In this document: positions 49,244-56,822 of the stretch, in pieces | Position numbering within the stretch: position 1 is the first letter of the stretch | Layout of the letters: every line of letters starts with the position of its first letter | Assembly (NCBI RefSeq): GCF_038397745.1 | Contig: NZ_CP151636.1 | Location: 2,108,001-2,172,000 of the forward strand | Reading direction: 5' to 3' | Origin: Microbacterium sp. LWH11-1.2 | Lineage (GTDB): Bacteria; Actinomycetota; Actinomycetes; Actinomycetales; Microbacteriaceae | Length of the DNA: 64,000 nucleotides | The notes under the pieces: model-generated | Database searches by the model: none | What the model was told of the DNA's origin: nothing | The model's input: only the letters and a program-made list of their open reading frames with translations | Made by a program: the position numbers and the translations under genes

Positions 49244-49331
49244 GGCTCTCCGCGTGGCGGCATCCAGGCCAATTCCCCCAGGGCGGAAACGCAGCAAGGG
49301 TAACCGGGCTCTGCTGGGTGCGCGGAGGGTC
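49244..49331 (+). ncRNA. ffs: Signal recognition particle RNA, small bacterial type
   Basis: A ~88-base hairpin RNA. The terminal stem CTCCGCG (49248-49254) pairs with CGCGGAG (49321-49327). The conserved domain IV is CAGGGCGGAAACGCAGCAAGG with its GGAAAC tetraloop and asymmetric AGCAAGG side, followed by GTAACCGGGCTCTGCTGGG. It binds Ffh to target nascent membrane proteins. A T-rich stretch (CATTTTCTTT) follows and probably ends transcription. Confidence 0.9.
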
Positions 49332-49603
49332 ATTTTCTTTGCCCTCGAGCGGGTCGATGCCATGTGCGTCCCTGCGTCCGCGGCATCTTCCCCCGATTCC
49401 GAAATCGTGGAGGTGCCGGATGCCGTGGGTCTTTGAATGCGTCGACGAGCCATGTCTGTGCTGTCGCGGCTTCGGCGGTGGTCGTCTGCTCGGGCGGAGA
49501 CGAAGCGAAGGCTCTGGAACTGCATTCTGATATATCGGAAAAGCATTCTGATCGGGGTCTTTTATGGGTCTGAATGTCGGTGGCCCCAGGTTGACTGGGG
49601 GTT
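49332..49603 (+). other. AT-richer gap between ffs and the HNH gene
   Basis: 272 bases without a credible gene. The last ~110 are clearly lower in GC than the surroundings and contain a direct repeat GCATTCTGAT at about 49519 and 49543. TTGACT occurs just before the HNH gene. The nearest signal explained is the SRP RNA terminator at the left edge. Confidence 0.5.
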
Positions 49604-51094
49604 ATGAACAGCCGCACGGACATCTTGGATCGGGTCGTCGCCGAGCTCGATTCTGTGCTGTCCGGTGACGGGTTGGCGGGTCTGCCTGACGCGGAGCGGA
49701 TGGATGTGCTGCGTATCGCGGGGGCGGCGTTCCGGCGTATCCAGGCGGTGGTGGTCGAGACGACCGCGTCCGCGGATCCGGATTTCTCGCACTCGTTCGG
49801 CTGTCGGGGGCAGAACGAGTTGTTGCAGCGGGTGTTGCGGGTGGATGTGGCCGGGGCGACGCGGGTCGGGAAGGTCGCGGATGCGGTGCGCCGGGACGTG
49901 AGCCCGTCGTCAGGGGAGCGGTTGCCTGCCCGGTATCCGGCGTTGCGGGAAGCGCTGCTCGACGGTGTGGTCGGGGTTGCGGGTTTCCTTGCGGCGATCA
50001 CGCCGATCGACAGGGCCGCGCACCGGTTCGGGCGCGAAATTCTCTGGGAAGCGGATGCCGCGCTCGCGGATTACGCCCGCGGGTGCCGTGCAGCGGAGCG
50101 GGATGTCGAGACCGACGCGGATGACAGCGACATCGACGCTGCACCCGAGGCGGATGACGCGCCCGCGGCGACGCCGGAGGATCTGCGGCAGTTCGCGCAG
50201 GTGTTGGCGATGGTGTTGGACCCGGACGGTCCGGAGCCGTCGGAGCAGGGCGCGCGGCATCAGCGGTCCCTCACGATCGGCCGGTTGAAGGACGGGTTGC
50301 ATGCGATCCGCGGGCATCTGCTCCCGGATGTCGCGGCGCAGTTGCAGGCGATCATCGACGCGCAATGCAACCCGAAGACCGACGGACCCCCGATGCCCGG
50401 CGTGCAGTTCCAGGACTCCGATCAGCCCCCAGGGGACGAAGCGCGCACGGATGAGCCGCACCGGAATGACTCGGCCGCCGATGAGCCGGAGGCGTTTGAT
50501 CGGCGCAGTGCGGGACAGAAGCGGCACGACGCGCTCGCTGCGGCGCTGGGGATCGCGGCGCGGCATGAGGAGATGCCCACTCTGGGTGGAGCGTCGCCGA
50601 CGCTGGTCGTGCACGTGGAGGCGAAGGATGTCGCGGCCGGTACCGGGTGGGCGCGGATCGCCGGGTCCCTCGCCCCGGTCGGGCTGCATGTCGCTGCGCA
50701 CACGGCCTGTGCCGGGTCGATCCAACGTGTCCTTTTCGACGAGGGACGGATCGTCGGCATCAGTGTCACCGATCGGATGTTCCCGGTGCATCAACGGCGG
50801 GCGATCCTCGCTCGCGACAAGGAGTGCCTGATCCCCGGGTGTCATGTCCCGGCGTCGTGGTGTGAGATCCATCACGTGGTCGAGCATGCGCGGGGTGGGC
50901 AAACCCATACCGATAACGGGGTCGCGTTGTGCTGGTGGCATCACCGGTCGCTGGACACGTCGGGGTGGGAGATCCGGATGAACGCCGGCGTCCCCGAGAT
51001 CCGCGGACCGGCCTGGTGGGACCCCCACGGGAGATGGCGCGCCCCGAGACCGAGCATCCCCACCCGCCTCACCCACATCCGCGCCGGCAGCTGA
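49604..51094 (+). CDS. DUF222/13E12-family HNH endonuclease domain protein
   Basis: A 496-residue protein of the actinobacterial 13E12 repeat type. The N-terminal ~350 residues are DUF222 (SRTDILDRVVAELDSVL..., GVAGFLAAITPIDRAAHRFGREI). The C-terminal HNH motif is DKECLIPGCHVPASWCEIHHVVEHARGGQTHTDNGVALCWWHHRSLDTSGWEI with the two CxxC/HxxH metal-site halves. Codon use differs (more GTGTTG and GGGTTG, more Gln/Asp-rich DNA). Such genes occur in many similar copies per actinobacterial genome and look mobile. A biological function is not known. Confidence 0.88.
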   Translation: MNSRTDILDRVVAELDSVLSGDGLAGLPDAERMDVLRIAGAAFRRIQAVVVETTASADPDFSHSFGCRGQNELLQRVLRVDVAGATRVGKVADAVRRDVSPSSGERLPARYPALREALLDGVVGVAGFLAAITPIDRAAHRFGREILWEADAALADYARGCRAAERDVETDADDSDIDAAPEADDAPAATPEDLRQFAQVLAMVLDPDGPEPSEQGARHQRSLTIGRLKDGLHAIRGHLLPDVAAQLQAIIDAQCNPKTDGPPMPGVQFQDSDQPPGDEARTDEPHRNDSAADEPEAFDRRSAGQKRHDALAAALGIAARHEEMPTLGGASPTLVVHVEAKDVAAGTGWARIAGSLAPVGLHVAAHTACAGSIQRVLFDEGRIVGISVTDRMFPVHQRRAILARDKECLIPGCHVPASWCEIHHVVEHARGGQTHTDNGVALCWWHHRSLDTSGWEIRMNAGVPEIRGPAWWDPHGRWRAPRPSIPTRLTHIRAGS

Positions 51095-51205
51095 ACCCGA
51101 ACCTGGCATCCGCGCCCGACGTCGCTGCCGCGCGCTCGACCGCGATGTGACCGATCGGCTTGCCGTGCTCAGTCGTCTCCGGGGTACGCCTGCGACAATC
51201 AGCAG

Positions 51206-51835
51206 GTGACCGTCATGCCGCCCCGCAACAGCCCGAACACGCAGAGCACCTCGAACGCTCTCGGCCGTTTCGTGTCGCCGGTCGCGCTGCTCGCGTTGAT
51301 GTGGCTCGTCCAGTTCGTCGACGCGATCCTGCCCGGCTCCTTCACCGGATTCGGCCTGCGGTCCTGGGACGTCACCGGTCTCGGCGGCATCGTGCTCGGC
51401 CCGCTGTTGCACGCGAACTGGGCTCACCTCATCGCCAACTCCGTGCCTTTCCTCGTGCTCGGCTGCCTGGTCGCCGTCGAAGGCGCACGGCGGTTCTGGG
51501 CGGTCACGTCGATCGTCGCGATCGTCGGCGGACTCGGCACGTGGCTCGTCAACGCGCCCGGCACCCTGACCGTCGGCGCCTCCGTCCTGGTGTTCGGCTA
51601 CTTCGGCTATGTCGTGATGCGCGTCTTCGCTCCCGGCCGCGTCGCGCACCGCATCCTCTATGCCGTCATCGCCCTCATCGTCATCTCCCTCTACGGAGGG
51701 TCGATGCTCGCCGGTGTCTTCGGGGCGGCGGAAGGCGTGTCCTGGCAGGGTCATCTGTTCGGCGCCATCGGCGGCGGCGTCGCCGCGCTCGCCGGGCGGC
51801 GACGACGACCGGATCGCGAAGTGCTGACCCCATGA
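51206..51835 (+). CDS. Rhomboid-family intramembrane serine protease
   Basis: A 209-residue protein with about six membrane helices. The first conserved element is LLHANWAHLIANSVPFLVLG. The catalytic Ser126 is in GASVLVFGY (usually GASG) and His183 is in WQGHLFGAIGGG. It cleaves membrane proteins within the bilayer. The start is GTG 51206 or ATG 51215. The stop overlaps the next ATG (ATGA), so the two are co-translated. Confidence 0.88.
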   Translation: MTVMPPRNSPNTQSTSNALGRFVSPVALLALMWLVQFVDAILPGSFTGFGLRSWDVTGLGGIVLGPLLHANWAHLIANSVPFLVLGCLVAVEGARRFWAVTSIVAIVGGLGTWLVNAPGTLTVGASVLVFGYFGYVVMRVFAPGRVAHRILYAVIALIVISLYGGSMLAGVFGAAEGVSWQGHLFGAIGGGVAALAGRRRRPDREVLTP

Positions 51836-52575
51836 GCCGCGGTCGGGCCAACCCGCAGCGAAGGGCGCGACCTCGGAAGACCTCGAAGCCCCGCGCCGCC
51901 GCGGCGCGAACCGCCGCGCGGGGAACGACGAGGAAGAGGGCGACCAAGCGCCGGAAGCCCGGAGCCCGCCGTCAGGCGGTGATCCGCCTGCGTCGTCGGC
52001 GGATGCTGCGTCGCATCCTGATCTCGACCGGAGCGGTCGCGGCGGCCGTCGCGCTCCTGGTGCTGATCCCGCTCGGGCTCGCCCGCGATCCCGCGGCGAT
52101 CTGCCTCGACGACCCGAAGACCTTCCCGGAGGCGGGCATCGAAGGCTGGAGCGGCGAGCAGCTCGAGAACGCCGCGACCATCGTGCGCACGGCATCCGCC
52201 CTCGGGTTCGGACGCGACGGGCAGATCCTCGGCGTCATGACGGCGATGGGGGAGAGCAGCCTGGAGAACATCGACTACGGCGACTGGGAGACCAGGGGCT
52301 TCACCAACCCCGACGGCACGCCCACCACCAGCATCGGCCTGTTCCAGCAGCAGGAGTGGTGGGGCACGGTCGAGGCGCGGATGGATCCGGCCACCGCGGC
52401 GACGATGTTCTACGAGCGACTCGGACGAGTGCCCGACTGGCAGCAGCTGCCGCCTTCGCACGCGATCCATCGCGTGCAGGTGAACACCGACCGCGACTAC
52501 TACGCCCGCTTCCAGGAGGACGCCGCCGCGATCGTCGATGCCCTGTCCGGCACGTGCACGGCAGACCCCGCCTAA
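51832..52575 (+). CDS. Membrane-anchored lysozyme/SLT-like protein
   Basis: A 247-residue protein. The first ~60 residues are a strongly basic, Arg/Lys/Pro-rich tail (ARPRKTSKPRAAAARTAARG, ATKRRKPGARRQAV), followed by a single membrane helix (ILISTGAVAAAVALLVLIPLGLA). The extracellular part resembles lytic transglycosylases: ILGVMTAMGESSLENI with a putative catalytic Glu, SIGLFQQQEWWGTVEARMDPATAATMFYERL. It would act on peptidoglycan. The basic tail is unusual and might bind nucleic acid or acidic lipids. Confidence 0.75.
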   Translation: MSRGRANPQRRARPRKTSKPRAAAARTAARGTTRKRATKRRKPGARRQAVIRLRRRRMLRRILISTGAVAAAVALLVLIPLGLARDPAAICLDDPKTFPEAGIEGWSGEQLENAATIVRTASALGFGRDGQILGVMTAMGESSLENIDYGDWETRGFTNPDGTPTTSIGLFQQQEWWGTVEARMDPATAATMFYERLGRVPDWQQLPPSHAIHRVQVNTDRDYYARFQEDAAAIVDALSGTCTADPA

Positions 52576-52584
52576 GCTGAACCC

Positions 52585-54741
52585 GTGGCGCGGAGCATCT
52601 ACATCACCTCGGCCGAAGGCCATACCGGAAAGTCGACGATCGCCCTGGGGGCGCTCGACGCCTTGATGCGCGTGTCGCCGCGGGTGGGCGTGTTCCGCCC
52701 GATCGCCCGGTCGGTCACCGAGCGCGACGAGATCCTCGACCTGATGCTCGCCCACGACGGCGTGCACCTCGACTACGACGACTGCATCGGCGTCACCTAC
52801 GACGATGTCCGCCACGACCCCGACGCGGCGTTGTCGACCATCGTCGCGCGATTCAAGGCGGTCGAGGCGCAGTGCGACGCGGTCGTGATCATCGGCAGCG
52901 ACTACACCGACGTCGCGAGCCCGGCCGAACTCGGCTACAACGCCCGGATCGCCGCGAACCTCGGATCTCCCGTGCTGCTCGTGCTCAGCGGCCGCGATCA
53001 GCAGCGTCAGGCCGAGCAGCTCGGCACGACGACCGCGCGCACCGCGTCGGCCGTCAGCCAGATCGCCGCCCTCGCGCTGTCGGAGCTCGCCGAGGAGCGC
53101 GCCGAGCTGTTCGCGGTGGTCGTCAACCGCGCCGATCCCGCCGCTCTCGACGACATCGTCGCCGAGGTCTCCGGAGCGCTTCCGGAGGCAGGGACGCCCG
53201 TCTGGGCGATCCCGGAGGACCGTGCGCTGGTCGCGCCCTCGATCCGCAGCATCCTCGCCGCCGTCGACGGGAAGCTCCTCAAGGGTGACGACGACAGGCT
53301 CGGACGCGAGGCGCTCACGATCGTCGTCGCCGGGATGTCGATGGTGAACGTGCTCCCGCGCCTGACCGAGGAGGCGGTCGTGGTGATCCCGGCGGATCGC
53401 ACCGAGGTGCTCCTCGCGGCGCTGCTCGCCGATTCGTCCGGCACGTTCCCGCGCATCGCCGGCATCATCCTCAACGGACCGTTCCCTCTTCCGGAGCCGA
53501 TCGTGCAGCTCCTCGACGGCTTCTCGTCGTCGGTGCCGATCATCACGACCGACCTCGGCACCTACGACACGGCGGTGCGGGTGATGGGCACCCGCGGCGT
53601 GATCTCGCCGGACTCGCGAGCCCGCTACGATCGCGCCCTCGGCCTCTTCCAGACGCACGTCGACATCACCGAGCTGACCACGCAGCTCGGGCTCGCCGAA
53701 TCGCGGGTGGTGACGCCGCTCATGTTCGAGTACGGCCTCATCGAGCGGGCGCGCGCCGACCGGCGCCACATCGTCCTCCCCGAGGGCGACGACGACCGCA
53801 TCCTCCGTGCCGCCGCCACGCTGCTCGCCCGGGAGGTCGCGGATCTCACGATCCTCGGCGACGAGGCGTCGGTGCGGGCGCGGGCCGTCGAGCTCGGCGT
53901 CGACATCACCGCGGCCCGGGTCGTCAGCACCACCGATCCCGAACTGGTCGAGCGCTTCGCCGCCGAGTACGCCCGCCTGCGGGCGCACAAGGGCATCACC
54001 CTGGCGCAGGCTGCCGACACCGTGACCGACGTCTCGTACTTCGGCACGATGATGGTGCACCTCGGCCTGGCCGACGGCATGGTCTCGGGCGCCGCGCACA
54101 CGACGGCGCACACGATCCGGCCGTCGTTCGAGATCATCAAGACGAAGCCGGGCGTGACCGTCGTCTCCAGCGTCTTCCTCATGGCGCTCGCCGACCGCGT
54201 GCTCGTCTACGGAGACTGCGCCGTGATCCCCGACCCGACGAGCGAGCAGCTCGCCGACATCGCCGTGTCCTCGGCGGCGACGGCCCGCCAGTTCGGCATC
54301 GAGCCGCGCATCGCGATGCTCTCGTATTCGACGGGGGAGTCGGGATCCGGAGCCGACGTCGACAAGGTCCGTGCGGCCACCGCCCTGGTGCGCGAACGGG
54401 CTCCCGAGCTGCTCGTCGAAGGCCCGATCCAGTACGACGCGGCGGCGGACGCCGCCGTCGCCAAAGCCAAGCTCCCCGACTCCGCGGTGGCGGGCCGGGC
54501 GACCGTCTTCGTCTTCCCCGACCTCAACACCGGCAACAACACGTACAAGGCGGTGCAGCGCTCCGCCGGCGCCGTCGCCATCGGGCCGGTGCTGCAGGGC
54601 CTCAACAAGCCGATCAACGACCTCTCCCGCGGGGCTCTCGTCGACGACATCGTCAACACGGTGGCGATCACGGCCATCCAGGCCCAGAGCGCGAGAGACC
54701 GGAGCGCGGAAGACCAGAGCGCGGACGAGGGCGCGGCATGA
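52585..54741 (+). CDS. pta: Phosphate acetyltransferase
   Basis: A 718-residue enzyme starting at GTG, the long form. The N-terminal P-loop-like/DRTGG part (SIYITSAEGHTGKSTIALGALDAL) is followed by the PTA_PTB catalytic domain from about residue 390 (HIVLPEGDDDRILRAAATLLAREVADLTILG, VAKAKLPDSAVAGRATVFVFPDLNTGNNTYKAVQRSAGAVAIGPVLQGLNKPINDLSRG). It interconverts acetyl-CoA and acetyl phosphate. It overlaps ackA by 4 bases, the classic pta-ackA operon. Confidence 0.96.
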   Translation: MARSIYITSAEGHTGKSTIALGALDALMRVSPRVGVFRPIARSVTERDEILDLMLAHDGVHLDYDDCIGVTYDDVRHDPDAALSTIVARFKAVEAQCDAVVIIGSDYTDVASPAELGYNARIAANLGSPVLLVLSGRDQQRQAEQLGTTTARTASAVSQIAALALSELAEERAELFAVVVNRADPAALDDIVAEVSGALPEAGTPVWAIPEDRALVAPSIRSILAAVDGKLLKGDDDRLGREALTIVVAGMSMVNVLPRLTEEAVVVIPADRTEVLLAALLADSSGTFPRIAGIILNGPFPLPEPIVQLLDGFSSSVPIITTDLGTYDTAVRVMGTRGVISPDSRARYDRALGLFQTHVDITELTTQLGLAESRVVTPLMFEYGLIERARADRRHIVLPEGDDDRILRAAATLLAREVADLTILGDEASVRARAVELGVDITAARVVSTTDPELVERFAAEYARLRAHKGITLAQAADTVTDVSYFGTMMVHLGLADGMVSGAAHTTAHTIRPSFEIIKTKPGVTVVSSVFLMALADRVLVYGDCAVIPDPTSEQLADIAVSSAATARQFGIEPRIAMLSYSTGESGSGADVDKVRAATALVRERAPELLVEGPIQYDAAADAAVAKAKLPDSAVAGRATVFVFPDLNTGNNTYKAVQRSAGAVAIGPVLQGLNKPINDLSRGALVDDIVNTVAITAIQAQSARDRSAEDQSADEGAA

Positions 54742-55958
54742 GCGCCATCCTGGTGATCAACAGCGGATCCTCCTCGTTGAAGTACAGCCTGATCGACGTC
54801 GAGACCGAGGAAGAGCTCGCGAACGGCCTGATCGAGCGGATCGGCCAGGACGCCAGCCCGGTCTCGCACACGGTCCGGCCGGAGACGACCGCGGATGCCG
54901 TGCCGACCGTGCTCGATGCGACCTACCGGTCCGAGCTGCCGGTGGCCGACCACCACGCCGCCTTCGCCGTGATGCTGGAGCAGTTCGCGGCGCACGGCCC
55001 GTCGCTGGAGGAGCGCCCGCCGGTGGCCGTCGGCCATCGCGTGGTGCACGGCGGCGCCCGGTTCTACGCCCCGACGCTGATCGACGCCGACGTCGAACGC
55101 CAGATCGACGAGCTCGCGGTGCTCGCGCCGCTGCACAATCCGGCGAACCTGGCCGGCATCCGTGCGGCGAAGGCCGTGTTCACGGCCGTGCCGCACGTCG
55201 CCGTGTTCGACACCGCCTTCCACCAGACGCTGCCGCCGGCCGCCTTCACCTACGCGATCGACGCCGCGCTCGCCGCCGAGCACCGGGTGCGCCGCTACGG
55301 CTTCCACGGCACCAGCCACCAGTACGTGAGCGAGAAGGCGGCAGCGTTCCTCGGCAGAGATCTCGCCGACCTCCGGCAGATCGTCTTCCACCTCGGCAAC
55401 GGCGCCTCGGTCACCGCGATCGACGGCGGTCGCTCGGTCGAGACGTCGATGGGCCTCACCCCGCTCGAGGGCCTCGTGATGGGCACCCGATCCGGCGACC
55501 TCGATCCCGCCGCCCTCGTGCACCTGTCGCGGCGCGCCGGGCTGTCGATCGACGACCTCGACCGCCTGCTCAACAGCCGCAGCGGGCTCCTCGGCCTCGC
55601 CGGTCGCAGCGACATGCGCGACATCCTCGCCGGTGTGGACGAGGGAGACGATGCTGCGACGCTCGCCTTCGACGTCTACATCCATCGACTCCGCGCGTAC
55701 GCCGGCGCCTACATCGCCCAGTTGAGCGGGGTGGACGTCATCTCCTTCACGGCGGGCGTGGGAGAGAACGCGGCGCGCGTGAGAGCCGAAGCCCTGGCGA
55801 CCCTCGGATTCGCCGGGGTCGAGATCGACCCCTCGCGCAACGAGGCTCGCGAGCGCGGCATCCGTCGCATCTCCGCCGATGCGTCTCCCGTCACGGTCCT
55901 CGTGGTCCCGACGAACGAGGAGCTGCAGATCGCCCGCCAGACCGCAGGGCTCCTCTGA
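54738..55958 (+). CDS. ackA: Acetate kinase
   Basis: A 406-residue ASKHA-fold kinase. ILVINSGSSSLKYSLIDVETEEELANG starts the protein, followed by VAVGHRVVHGGARFYAP, FDTAFHQTLPPAAFTYAID, RRYGFHGTSHQYVSEKAA, IVFHLGNGASVTAI and VISFTAGVGENAARVRAEAL. It makes ATP and acetate from acetyl phosphate. It is translationally coupled to pta. Confidence 0.97.
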   Translation: MSAILVINSGSSSLKYSLIDVETEEELANGLIERIGQDASPVSHTVRPETTADAVPTVLDATYRSELPVADHHAAFAVMLEQFAAHGPSLEERPPVAVGHRVVHGGARFYAPTLIDADVERQIDELAVLAPLHNPANLAGIRAAKAVFTAVPHVAVFDTAFHQTLPPAAFTYAIDAALAAEHRVRRYGFHGTSHQYVSEKAAAFLGRDLADLRQIVFHLGNGASVTAIDGGRSVETSMGLTPLEGLVMGTRSGDLDPAALVHLSRRAGLSIDDLDRLLNSRSGLLGLAGRSDMRDILAGVDEGDDAATLAFDVYIHRLRAYAGAYIAQLSGVDVISFTAGVGENAARVRAEALATLGFAGVEIDPSRNEARERGIRRISADASPVTVLVVPTNEELQIARQTAGLL

Positions 55959-56063
55959 GCGGATGCCGTGTCAGGGGTTACCCCGCCGGGCCGCACCGCA
56001 TTACGCTTGCACAGTGGCACGGAGAGGTGCCGAACCCTCATCGCCCTTCTCCTGGAGGCTCCT

Positions 56064-56822
56064 GTGCCAGAAGCCCTGCCCGATCTGCTCCACGCCGACG
56101 GTGTGCTCTTCGACCTCGACGGCGTCCTGACGCCGACGGCGGAGGTGCACATGCGGGCATGGAAGGTCGTGTTCGACGACGTCTTCGCACGCTGGGGCAT
56201 CACCCCTGCGTACAGCGACGCCGACTACTTCGATTTCGTCGACGGCAAGAAACGCTACGACGGCGTCGCCAGCCTGATGCAGAGTCGCAACGTCGAGGTC
56301 CCCTGGGGCGACGTCGACGACGATCCCGCCGCCGAGACGATCTGCGGCATCGGCAACCGCAAGAACGCCGCCTTCGCGGTCTCACTGCGCAGCGAGGGCA
56401 TCGCGCCGTACCCCGGATCCCTCGCCCTCGTCGAGAAGCTGCACGCCGCCGGTGTGCCCCTCGGCGTGGTGTCGAGCTCGAAGAACGCCGAGGAGGTGCT
56501 CGGGGCCGCAGGGCTCCGTGACTTCTTCCGGATCGTCGTCGACGGCGTCGTCGCCGAGCGCGACGGCCTCGCCTCCAAGCCCGCCGCCGACATGTTCGCC
56601 GCGGGCGCCGCCGCCCTCGGCGTCGACCCGGCCCGGTCCGTGGCCGTCGAGGACGCCACGTCGGGCGCCGCATCCGCCGCCGCAGCCGGCTTCGCCACGG
56701 TCGTCGGCGTCGATCGCGGCACGGGCGCCGACGCGCTGCGCGACGCCGGGGCCACCGTCGTCGTCGACGACCTCGATGTCTTCCTTTCCGAGACCCGCAC
56801 CGAGAACCCGGAGACCGCATGA
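56064..56822 (+). CDS. HAD-superfamily beta-phosphoglucomutase
   Basis: A 252-residue HAD hydrolase fold. The GTG at 56064 with TGGAGG upstream is the start; the open frame upstream is a shadow. Motif I is GVLFDLDGVLTPTAEVHMRAWK, with D-L-D nucleophile and acid/base, motif II is VVSSSKNAEEVLGAAG, and the acidic motif is SVAVEDATSGAASAAAAG. It converts beta-glucose-1-phosphate to glucose-6-phosphate. It overlaps the GH65 phosphorylase gene by 4 bases. Confidence 0.9.
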   Translation: MPEALPDLLHADGVLFDLDGVLTPTAEVHMRAWKVVFDDVFARWGITPAYSDADYFDFVDGKKRYDGVASLMQSRNVEVPWGDVDDDPAAETICGIGNRKNAAFAVSLRSEGIAPYPGSLALVEKLHAAGVPLGVVSSSKNAEEVLGAAGLRDFFRIVVDGVVAERDGLASKPAADMFAAGAAALGVDPARSVAVEDATSGAASAAAAGFATVVGVDRGTGADALRDAGATVVVDDLDVFLSETRTENPETA

